Source: Candidatus Roizmanbacteria bacterium (GTDB taxonomy: Bacteria > Patescibacteriota > Microgenomatia > UBA1406 > GWC2-37-13). From it: DNA of 7,439 bases. Shown here piece by piece: positions 1 to 5,607 of this stretch. Where the stretch lies: assembly GCA_016206365.1 (NCBI GenBank), contig JACQRR010000016.1:1-7439 (forward strand), in the 5' to 3' direction. The notes under the pieces were generated by a model. It saw only the letters and a program-made list of their open reading frames with translations. It was not told where the DNA came from and ran no database searches. The position numbers and the translations under genes are program-made. Every line of letters begins with the position of its first letter. Position 1 is the stretch's first letter.

Positions 1-313
1 GTTCTAACTTGATCCAATTCCCGCAGCATTAGAAACTCTTTCCGAGGAACGAGGAAATAGAGTTTCTTATGTCCTCCAAATATCGCTCCTCAAGACGTCG
101 AGCGAATAGCGAAGAGTTAAGTCTTGAAGTAAGATATGGAGGACAAATTTTCAAAAATTTACAGTAAGATCCTCGTAGCAATCCATTACACCTTAAAGGT
201 GGAAATATTACCATCTCTTCTTCTTTTCCGTTACACCCGTAAACGGTGAAACTGTCGCGGTGAAGATCTACTCCCAAATAATATTCTTTTTCAGTATTAG
301 TTTTTACATCCAT
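1..313 (-). pseudogene. IS110-family transposase, 5' remnant (broken, runs off the window)
   Basis: The first ~34 residues after the ATG at 313 include YYLGVDLHRDSFTVYG. This matches the start of IS110-family (DEDD, RuvC-like) transposases, where the first catalytic Asp lies in a G(V/I)DLH motif. A good ribosome binding site (AGGTGAG) lies just upstream of the ATG. After that the frame no longer resembles a transposase and stops at 29-31. A different frame near the window edge (codons from 47 down to 3) reads PRKEFLMLRELDQVR, which resembles the 'P.KE.RELRELVRYR' stretch downstream in IS110 enzymes. The gene therefore seems to have lost residues and shifted frame, and a palindromic element (70-145) sits between the two parts. 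The family call on the N-terminus is fairly firm; the downstream match is inference. The rest of the element lies outside the window. Confidence 0.7.
70..145. repeat. Imperfect palindromic element inside the transposase remnant
   Basis: The arm at 70-96 (starting TGTCCTCC, ending TCAAGAC) pairs with the arm at 121-145 (starting GTCTTGA, ending GGAGGACA). The outer 8 bp and the inner 7 bp match perfectly, with a few small bulges between. The central ~24 bp include GAGCG (100-104), which could also pair with CGCTC (84-88), giving an alternative inner fold. The element falls in the part of the open frame that has no transposase similarity, so it looks inserted. It resembles the small palindromic repeats that spread through some bacterial genomes and can be read in frame within genes. 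The family is not recognised. Confidence 0.65.
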
Positions 314-360
314 CTGTTTCTCACCTCTTTGCTATAAAGCTCTATTTTACTTTACAGGTT

Positions 361-395
361 AGTGAGAAACATTTTCATGGAATCAGATTCTCACT
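361..395. repeat. 8-bp inverted repeat, function unknown
   Basis: AGTGAGAA (361-368) is perfectly repeated in inverse as TTCTCACT (388-395) around a 19-nt loop. It lies between the start of the transposase remnant and the decayed folE operon. There is no T-run directly after either arm, so it is not an obvious intrinsic terminator. It could be a remnant of a mobile-element boundary or chance in AT-rich DNA. Confidence 0.35.
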
Positions 396-463
396 CTTCA
401 ATTATTCAATAATGAAACCCCTTTTTTATTGTGTCTAAAATGAAGCATTAGACGACTGCGATA

Positions 464-484
464 TTATTAACTCCAAGTTAATAA
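464..484. promoter_or_regulatory. Perfect palindrome upstream of folE operon, candidate operator
   Basis: TTATTAACT (464-472) and AGTTAATAA (476-484) form a perfect 9-bp dyad with a 3-nt spacer, the geometry expected for a dimeric repressor or activator site. It lies just upstream of the best -10 hexamer (TATAAT, 512-517) and about 80 bp before the folE ATG. The regulator is not known. AT-rich composition makes chance palindromes more likely, hence the modest confidence. Confidence 0.4.
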
Positions 485-488
485 CAGG

Positions 489-558
489 CTTTTCTTGTAT
501 TAAAATAATGTTATAATGTCTTATCTTGACAGTCTAAACATTTTTATTTTTTTATATT
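489..558 (+). promoter_or_regulatory. Probable promoter region of the folE-queD-queE operon
   Basis: Two readings are possible. (1) A consensus -10 TATAAT lies at 512-517 with only a weak T-rich -35 at 489-494, giving a leader of about 40 nt. (2) A consensus -35 TTGACA lies at 526-531 with a poor -10 (TTTATA 551-556 or TATATT 553-558) at a 19-21 nt spacing, giving an almost leaderless transcript starting at the ATG at 565. The second layout resembles the queC promoter, where TTGACA also sits about 40 bp before the ATG. There is no Shine-Dalgarno sequence before the folE ATG in either case. I see no recognisable preQ1 riboswitch. Confidence 0.4.
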
Positions 559-564
559 ATCGCA

Positions 565-859
565 ATGAAACTTGCTCATATAATCGAACAACTTATCATA
601 AATTTCGGGGAAGATATAAAAAGAGATGGAGTAGTTGAAACTCCGGCAAAAGTAGAAAGTATGTACATAGAACATTTATCGGGATACAAATATGATCCAA
701 AACAATATTTAAAAAATTTGAAAATGAAACATATAAGGGTTTAATCACTGTTACCAACATTGATTTTTATAGTTTATGCGAACATCATCTTTTACCTTTG
801 TCAGAGGCATTTTGAAAAAAGATCAATATCTCCAGAGTCAATTTTATATGCAGATTTAA
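565..859 (+). pseudogene. folE: GTP cyclohydrolase I (FolE), decayed: frameshift plus internal deletion
   Basis: FolE opens GTP to 7,8-dihydroneopterin triphosphate, the first step of both folate and 7-deazaguanine synthesis. The N-terminal part reads IIINFGEDIKRDGVVETPAK-like sequence (codons 8-29: LIINFGEDIKRDGVVETPAK) and then an HLSGYKYDP segment, typical of FolE. The frame ends at a TAA after HIRV (744-746). One extra A in the A6 run at 711-716 would join it to the next frame, KFENETYKGLITVTNIDFYS followed by LCEHHLLP (to ~797), which holds the Cys and His residues that bind zinc and shape the active site. About 80-90 codons expected next are missing. At 800-859 a third frame reads VRGILKKDQYLQSQFYMQI and a TAA, matching the usual FolE C-terminus 'VRGIFKKDP.TR.EFLSLI'. 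The catalytic core is incomplete, so the product cannot be active. The remnant ends 7 bp before queD. Confidence 0.85.
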
Positions 860-866
860 TTTCATT

Positions 867-1315
867 ATGGTGATTACAAAAATAATTGAGTTTGACATGG
901 GTCATAGAATTCCCAATCATAAATCCCAATGCAGAAATTTACATGGTCATAGGTATAAATTAGAGGTTAATTTAGAAGGCGATGTTGAAGAAAAAAAGGA
1001 AGAAGTGAGGAAGGAATGGTCTATGATTTTTCTGATTTAAAAACTCTATTAATAGAGCAAGTTCACGCCAAATGCGATCACGCCTTCATGTTTTATAAGA
1101 AAGATATTATTATGGCGTCTTTTGCAAAGAAAAATAGTTCACTAAAATTTGTTTTAGTACCTTTCATACCTACTGTTGAAAAGATCGGACAATGGATTCT
1201 TGACGTTTTGTCAAAAAAGGTTGATACTTTATCAAATAAAAAATTCTTTTTACGGAGTGTTAAGCTATGGGAAACTCCAACAAGTAGCGCTTTTATAAGT
1301 AGAAAAAAAGCCTAA
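867..1315 (+). pseudogene. queD: 6-carboxytetrahydropterin synthase (QueD), frameshifted
   Basis: QueD converts dihydroneopterin triphosphate to 6-carboxy-5,6,7,8-tetrahydropterin. The ATG at 867 opens a frame with the zinc and catalytic residues in FDMGHRI (His13) and CRNLHGHRY (Cys22, His26, His28). That frame ends at a TAA (1038-1040). The rest of the protein is in another frame: GMVYDFSDLK from about 1013, then CDHAF (the Asp-His pair), and WETPTSSAFI near the end with the conserved Glu. Adding one A to the A7 run at 991-997 would restore a continuous protein of about 149 residues, the usual QueD length, reading ..EKKGRSEEGMVYDF.. across the join. All catalytic residues survive, so the lesion is recent, a sequencing slip, or rescued by polymerase slippage. 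No Shine-Dalgarno is visible. The stop is directly followed by the queE GTG. Confidence 0.87.
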
Positions 1316-1316
1316 A

Positions 1317-2120
1317 GTGAAAACTATAAAAAACACAAAGAGAGCTTCAGATTTTAAAGAAAGTATAGTACCTGACAAGTATAAAGATTTTGATAGGCTT
1401 CAGATGTATGATGACCAGTTCAAGGTTTCAGGAGATGGAGTATTCTATACTATTCAAGGTGAGGGAATAAGTATGGGGTTACCTTCCTGTTTTCTTCGTT
1501 TACATACCTGTAATTTACGCTGTGTTTGGTGTGATACTTGGTATACCTGGAATCAAAACGCAAAAGAATTTTGGACAGAGTTTCAGGATTGGACTATACA
1601 AAAGACTAAAGCGAGAATCGAGAAAACATGGAGATGTAAAAATCCTTTAGTTCAAAAGAGATTGGTTATTACCGGTGGAGAACCATTAATCCAAAAGAAT
1701 AAAATAGATAAGTTAGTCGAATTGATGCCCGGTTGGGCTTTTGAGGTTTAGACAAACGGAACAATAATGCCAACCGCCAAGATGCTTAAAAAATTTCAAT
1801 TCAACTGTTCACCAAAGCTACAAAATTCACTCAATCCGAAAGCAGCAAGGATAAAAAAAGATGTGTTAATTCGTTTAAATAAGGCAAATACAATGTTTAA
1901 ATTTGTAGTAACTTCGCCAAAAGATCTCAATGAAATTGAAAATGATTTTATAACACCGTTCTCATTAGATGTTAATAAAGTTGTTGTTATGCCACAAGGT
2001 ATAACCTCTGAAGAACTGCAGTCTACTATGAAAAAAATAGTTGAAGCAGTCAAAAAAAAGGGCTACCGGTTACTGGGAAGATTACAGTGTGAAATTTGGG
2101 GAGGAAGAAGAAGAGTCTAG
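1317..2120 (+). pseudogene. queE: 7-carboxy-7-deazaguanine synthase (QueE), radical SAM, with in-frame TAG
   Basis: QueE contracts the pterin ring to CDG using SAM and a 4Fe-4S cluster. From GTG 1317 the frame shows VFYTIQGEG (residues ~42-50), the cluster motif CNLRCVWC (Cys65, Cys69, Cys72; CX3CX2C) and VITGGEP (SAM contact, ~117-123). Codon 145 is TAG (1749-1751), where the family has Glu in 'FE(I/V)ETNGT'. The same frame continues without another break through TNGTIMP, FNCSPKLQNS and the typical end LLGRLQCEIWGGRRRV, stopping at a second TAG. A single G-to-T change (GAG to TAG) explains the lesion. The full product would be 267 residues, including a ~38-residue N-terminal stretch before the core that many short QueE proteins lack; ATG 1404 is an alternative start. 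TAG also ends the dehydrogenase gene, so recoding is unlikely. It starts one base after the queD stop. Confidence 0.9.
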
Positions 2121-2127
2121 CATTAAG

Positions 2128-3165
2128 CTACTTTTTTCCCAAAATAAATTTAACGAATTTTCTAACCTTAACCCCATCCTTTTTTAAAGAGAAATCGTTA
2201 TAAACACTATAGCGTAAATGATGTTTTTTTACATACGATGGTAATTCTTTTAGTGTTTTCATTACTAATTCTTCAGTCAGTCCTTTTGGAATATAATTTA
2301 ACCCTACATATGTCAAAAAATTATACATTTTCCTCCAAGTCTCCTTTTGCAGGTAGGATGTTATAAGAACCCCAAAACTTACCATCTCCCCATGCAAAAA
2401 GTGCGGCATGTAATTTTCAATACAGTATGTAAAAAAATGCTCTCCGCCTTCTTCAGGACGACTATTACCATAGGTGTTACATAGCTGGACTTCCATAATA
2501 AGAGCTCTCAAAATTGCTTCCAAACCTTTTCTGGTACCTTTTTTTATTTCATCTTTTTCTATTAATAGACCTTCTAATATAGTTTCCGCCATTTTGGCAA
2601 CAGATACGGAATATGTTTCATCCGCTTTCAATTTCTCTTTCCGATTTGCCAGTTTCCAGTCGGATAGTCCTGTATAGATTGATAAAACGTCACCACAACC
2701 GCTCAGATGTAGCCGTAAAGGAGTTTTTTTCAAAAGATTAAAATCTATCAAAACACTTTTCGCTCTCAATGATGGTATGTATTTTACGCATCCGTTATAG
2801 CGTATTCCGGTACAATCCACAAGAAAAGCATCAGAAGAAATTAATGTTGGTATGATAACCAAAGACAGGTTAAGTTCATGCGCATACATTTTAGCCACAT
2901 CAGCAACGATTCCACCTCCGACTGCAAAACAAATATCAACTTTGCTTTTTTTAGAAATTAAGAAATCAATATTTTTATTTATTATTTCTTTTTTGGAAGA
3001 ATCAATATGAAAAACCTCGACAATATTTAGTCCCTTTAAAAAGGACTTACTTGATTTGTATGCTGTTGGACCAGTAAAAAGTAATACTCGTTTATTTTCT
3101 TTGAACACTTTAAGATTGACATATTCTATTTCTGGAATATTAGTTATTTTATTTATTTTTTTCAT
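2128..3165 (-). CDS. Glycerol-1-phosphate dehydrogenase / AraM-like enzyme (iron-alcohol dehydrogenase/DHQ synthase fold)
   Basis: The 345-residue product has all landmarks of the EgsA/AraM family, which reduces dihydroxyacetone phosphate to sn-glycerol-1-phosphate with NAD(P)H. It has the nucleotide-binding AVGGGIVADVAK (81-92), IIPTLISSDAF (104-114), SGCGDVLSIYTGLSDWKLA (155-173) with metal ligand Asp159, and SRPEEGGEHFF (235-245) with His243. HFLHGEMVSFGV (255-266) carries His258. The three expected metal ligands are present, so it is probably active. Differences such as SSDAFLVD in place of the usual 'S.DGIASP' near the substrate mean the true substrate may be another keto-phosphate or a cyclitol precursor. 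It starts 25 bp after the radical SAM stop on the same strand and is probably cotranscribed with it. It ends 7 bp from the convergent queE with no terminator hairpin visible. No Shine-Dalgarno is visible. Confidence 0.8.
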   Translation of the reverse strand: MKKINKITNIPEIEYVNLKVFKENKRVLLFTGPTAYKSSKSFLKGLNIVEVFHIDSSKKEIINKNIDFLISKKSKVDICFAVGGGIVADVAKMYAHELNLSLVIIPTLISSDAFLVDCTGIRYNGCVKYIPSLRAKSVLIDFNLLKKTPLRLHLSGCGDVLSIYTGLSDWKLANRKEKLKADETYSVSVAKMAETILEGLLIEKDEIKKGTRKGLEAILRALIMEVQLCNTYGNSRPEEGGEHFFTYCIENYMPHFLHGEMVSFGVLITSYLQKETWRKMYNFLTYVGLNYIPKGLTEELVMKTLKELPSYVKKHHLRYSVYNDFSLKKDGVKVRKFVKFILGKK

Positions 3166-3190
3166 AGGTATTCAAACAGAGAAGCCCGAA

Positions 3191-4744
3191 TTAGACATTC
3201 CAAGTTATATAGGGATGAAATAAATCTATATTGCGAAATATTGTTTGATAAAACAATAGGGCTTTTTGTATGGCGATATCCTCTTCCGATCCAGCATTTT
3301 TTTCTATTTCATCCTCCTGTTGTTTTAATCCGGCCTGTGTTTCGATTAATCTTCGGTTGGCTCTTTTCATATAGAAATGCATATCTCGATTAAACATGTC
3401 TGTACCCTGGTTTAGTTTTCTTTCGATTTCAGACAGAATTGGCACCATTGCATTAAATCCCGGTTCAAATTGAGGGTGAGTAAAAGCCTGATATCCGTAG
3501 CTTGATTCAAATTCCGGAGGAACGTCCAGTAAGCGACCTGTAGCTTTCATTTTATTAAAAAGACTTGTGCCTCTTTCCATCATCATATTCGAAACAATAT
3601 ATCCAGAAGCGCCTAATTGCTGTATTTGATCGACATCTTGCCAAATATTTTCGTTTGTATGCCAATCATGACCAATGATAAAAGTAACTGCAATTCTAAT
3701 ACCAGCAGATTGATATTTGTCAATTAAATTTTTAAGATCAACTCCCCGATTTTTTGCATACGGAACGAGCATTGATTCAACACCTACGTTTACGCATGTA
3801 ACGCATAAATCTCCACCGGTTAATTCCTCTGGAGTAAATTGTCTTAGTATTTTTGATGAAGTTGTTGTAGACAGTTCCACCATAAAGCCCATATCTTTAC
3901 ATCTTTTAAAAACTTCTTTCCAAACCGGGACATCTCCCAATCCTTGCGGATCAGCCAAATTCAATGACATAACAGGTTTGCCGGGAGCTACAGTTTCATG
4001 TGCTTGATAAATGGCATTTACTATCTCGTCCGGCGTATGAGGTGTTTCATATTTTCCCTGATATTGTGCGGTGGTGGGACAAAAATCACATGTATATGGA
4101 CATCCATAACTCGTTATCATAATGCCGTATTTATTTTTTTTAGTAATTCCATCAAAGGTAGTTGAAGTAATTGAACGCGCAGTCGCAATATGAAGCGGAT
4201 TTCTTATGTTTTCACCAAGTAATGTTCTCATTTCACCGATCTGGTTACCCTGTAAAACATGATCTGCCAATTGTTGTGATTCTTCATATAAAGAACCGAC
4301 TGCTCCTGCCACAATAGATATTTGCGGGTGTTCTTTGCGGAGATGTGCAGCGATTTCTCTAAAAACGCTATAACCGTTTGAATAAACAGCAAATACTATA
4401 TTCTGTATGTCAGGCTCCCGTTTAATTAATTCTTCTATATTGTCAATACTCGCTAAAACAGGTAATACATAACCTTCTCGAAGAGTATTTTGCCTCAAAA
4501 AATTACCATGAGGATTTTCCGGCAGCCAATTAAACGAAAAGTTGCTCCCTCTCTGCTCCCGTCTTAATTTTGCTATGTGGTGTTCCAGAAATTGAGAATC
4601 GTAGAATGGGGAGTGTCCCTGCTCTATGTATCTTCTGCCTACGCGATCAAGATGTTCAAGTTTGCCGGCTTGATCCGTAGTATTATATTCTTTGTATTGT
4701 GTTGTCACGTAAGCTATTGGACCTTGTAAGATTCGTTCTGCCAT
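3191..4744 (-). CDS. Radical SAM protein with cobalamin-domain-like N-terminal region
   Basis: Residue numbers count from the ATG at 4744 (517 residues); an in-frame TTG at 4756 would add four. Residues ~112-180 have the alpha/beta pattern of a B12-binding domain, including IVFAVYSNGYSVFREIAAHL, VAGAVG and an ending 'VLQGNQIGEMRTLLGE' like the usual 'V.GEGE..L.EL'. The DxHxxG motif for cobalamin His-on binding is not seen. The radical SAM core follows: TSYGCPYTCDFC with the 4Fe-4S cysteines at 215, 219 and 222 (CX3CX2C), SLNLADPQG, and NVGVESM near 320, typical of class B-like radical SAM enzymes. The C-terminal ~130 residues are charged and probably helical, and I do not recognise them. The reaction is unknown; methyl transfer or a carbon-skeleton change would fit the class. 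The dehydrogenase gene follows 25 bp downstream. Confidence 0.85.
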   Translation of the reverse strand: MAERILQGPIAYVTTQYKEYNTTDQAGKLEHLDRVGRRYIEQGHSPFYDSQFLEHHIAKLRREQRGSNFSFNWLPENPHGNFLRQNTLREGYVLPVLASIDNIEELIKREPDIQNIVFAVYSNGYSVFREIAAHLRKEHPQISIVAGAVGSLYEESQQLADHVLQGNQIGEMRTLLGENIRNPLHIATARSITSTTFDGITKKNKYGIMITSYGCPYTCDFCPTTAQYQGKYETPHTPDEIVNAIYQAHETVAPGKPVMSLNLADPQGLGDVPVWKEVFKRCKDMGFMVELSTTTSSKILRQFTPEELTGGDLCVTCVNVGVESMLVPYAKNRGVDLKNLIDKYQSAGIRIAVTFIIGHDWHTNENIWQDVDQIQQLGASGYIVSNMMMERGTSLFNKMKATGRLLDVPPEFESSYGYQAFTHPQFEPGFNAMVPILSEIERKLNQGTDMFNRDMHFYMKRANRRLIETQAGLKQQEDEIEKNAGSEEDIAIQKALLFYQTIFRNIDLFHPYITWNV

Positions 4745-4778
4745 ATTATGTATCAATAATTAATTCTGCTAAGTGAAT

Positions 4779-4807
4779 ATTATATAAATTTCTTAGGTTA
4801 TTGTAAC
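4779..4807 (-). promoter_or_regulatory. Sigma70-like promoter for the radical SAM gene
   Basis: On the minus strand, GTTACA (4807-4802, four of six -35 bases) is followed after 17 nt by a consensus TATAAT (4784-4779). Transcription would start near 4772, leaving a leader of about 28 nt before the ATG at 4744 with no Shine-Dalgarno. It lies in the 71-bp gap after the kinase gene, so the radical SAM-dehydrogenase pair may be an independent transcript. Confidence 0.5.
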
Positions 4808-4815
4808 TTTTATTT

Positions 4816-5481
4816 TTACCCCGACTCTTTTAATACGCTGTTCGTATAGGGTAAACCACTCTCATGTCTTTGAATATAAGAAAAAAGGTTGTCTTCTGTA
4901 AATCTTATTATTTGTTCTCGCAATAAATCTAGCGAGCCTTCATTAGAAATAAATCCATATCTATCGCCAAATTGATAATCTGCAGCAAATTGAGAAAGCA
5001 TATATTCTCTAATATCTTTTCCATAGTAGTCTCTAAATTTTTCATTTGGTCTTATGGGATGACTGTCAGGATTAGTTGGATCAAGCCGTTTGTGAGCTCT
5101 ATCTAAACATGTTTCAATACTTGCATCAAAGTATAGGCAAAAAGCACCTGTTAGAAAATCTGGAGAAAAATGCCTTAACGCTTCTTTGTAATCATCGCGA
5201 GCAAATTCAATTATTGTAAGTTGTGCTTGACTTAGTTCTGCAACTTTTTCTAGTCTATTTAGAGTCTCATGGTAAACAGAAGGATCAATAATATCAAAAT
5301 TGCCATCCTGCCTCGCTTGAAATCTTCCTCGTGTATCCTCCCAAAACATTTCATACAAAATTGGGAAGTCATATAAATGGCATGTAGTTAATCCTCTCCC
5401 CTTTGCTTTATTTTCTATAAACCGTGCAGCTGTAGATTTTCCACTACCAGGACGACCAAGAATAAATACTTTTACTCCCAT
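4816..5481 (-). CDS. P-loop NTPase, small-molecule kinase-like
   Basis: The 221-residue protein starts with a Walker A loop, GRPGSGKST (residues 9-17), placed as in adenylate, shikimate and nucleoside kinases. TIIEFARDD (89-97) is at the Walker B-like strand that ends in acidic residues. CLYFDASIETCLDRAHKRL (115-133) followed by a polar stretch (DPTNPDSHPIRPNEKFRDYY) has the look of a LID region, with arginines that could contact phosphates. The length and order fit the kinase branch of P-loop NTPases, but I cannot name a substrate. It lies upstream of the radical SAM gene and divergent from queC, so a nucleoside or pathway intermediate is a reasonable guess. A gluconate kinase-like or tRNA-acting kinase is not excluded. 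The ATG at 5481 is the natural start, directly before the hydrophobic strand leading to the P-loop; no Shine-Dalgarno precedes it. Confidence 0.75.
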   Translation of the reverse strand: MGVKVFILGRPGSGKSTAARFIENKAKGRGLTTCHLYDFPILYEMFWEDTRGRFQARQDGNFDIIDPSVYHETLNRLEKVAELSQAQLTIIEFARDDYKEALRHFSPDFLTGAFCLYFDASIETCLDRAHKRLDPTNPDSHPIRPNEKFRDYYGKDIREYMLSQFAADYQFGDRYGFISNEGSLDLLREQIIRFTEDNLFSYIQRHESGLPYTNSVLKESG

Positions 5482-5497
5482 AAATGATTAATTAATA

Positions 5498-5514
5498 ATA
5501 GTATAACATACTAT
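5498..5514. promoter_or_regulatory. Extended -10 promoter of the kinase gene overlapping a perfect palindrome
   Basis: On the minus strand TGTTATACT (5508-5500) is an extended -10 element (TG-N-TATACT), so a strong -35 is not needed. It predicts a start near 5493 and a leader of only about 12 nt. The same bases form a perfect dyad: ATAGTAT (5498-5504), spacer AAC, ATACTAT (5508-5514). A dimeric regulator binding here could block kinase transcription. The alternative is chance symmetry, because -10 boxes are AT-rich. Confidence 0.45.
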
Positions 5515-5566
5515 AGGTAGTTACACTTAATCATTGAACTTGTCATCACTTTAGCTTTTTGAATCG

Positions 5567-5595
5567 TTGACAATTAGCAAGGTTCAGATTATACT
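5567..5595 (+). promoter_or_regulatory. Strong sigma70 promoter for queC, nearly leaderless
   Basis: TTGACA (5567-5572), the perfect -35 consensus, is followed after exactly 17 nt by TATACT (5590-5595), five of six -10 bases. The start would fall near 5602, only about 6 nt before the queC ATG at 5608. The mRNA would then be leaderless or nearly so, which agrees with the lack of any Shine-Dalgarno sequence there. Confidence 0.7.
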
Positions 5596-5607
5596 ATCAA
5601 TACTTTT

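Noticed and set aside
29..313. The 94-codon minus-strand frame as an intact small gene
   Set aside because: Only the first third resembles a known protein (IS110 transposase). The rest runs through a palindrome, and transposase-like sequence resumes in another frame at 3-47, so this is a remnant.
314..564. A preQ1 riboswitch ahead of folE
   Set aside because: I could not find the expected small pseudoknot (a C-rich loop pairing with an A-rich tail near the start codon); the inverted repeats present are simple dyads.
1016..1315. A separate 99-residue gene
   Set aside because: It begins in mid-domain at GMVYDFSDLK and completes QueD, whose first part with the zinc site is in another frame at 867-1040.
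1749..1751. TAG recoded as an amino acid
   Set aside because: TAG is the natural terminal stop of queE (2118-2120) and of the dehydrogenase gene (2128-2130), and no other gene here has an internal TAG.
1796..2053. Minus-strand open frame opposite queE, and similar ones at 2474-2677, 3717-4007, 6527-6763 and 7129-7341
   Set aside because: All but 7129-7341 lie wholly opposite clearly coding sequence, and that one mostly overlaps the glycosyltransferase gene. None has family motifs, so they are shadows.
1767..2120. A separate gene starting at ATG 1767
   Set aside because: It is the same reading frame as queE and continues its conserved C-terminal half; it only appears separate because of the TAG at 1749-1751.
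2121..2127. A bidirectional terminator between queE and the dehydrogenase gene
   Set aside because: The gap is only 7 bp and no GC-rich stem with flanking T-run is visible across it; the same holds for the 8-bp gap at 6364-6371.
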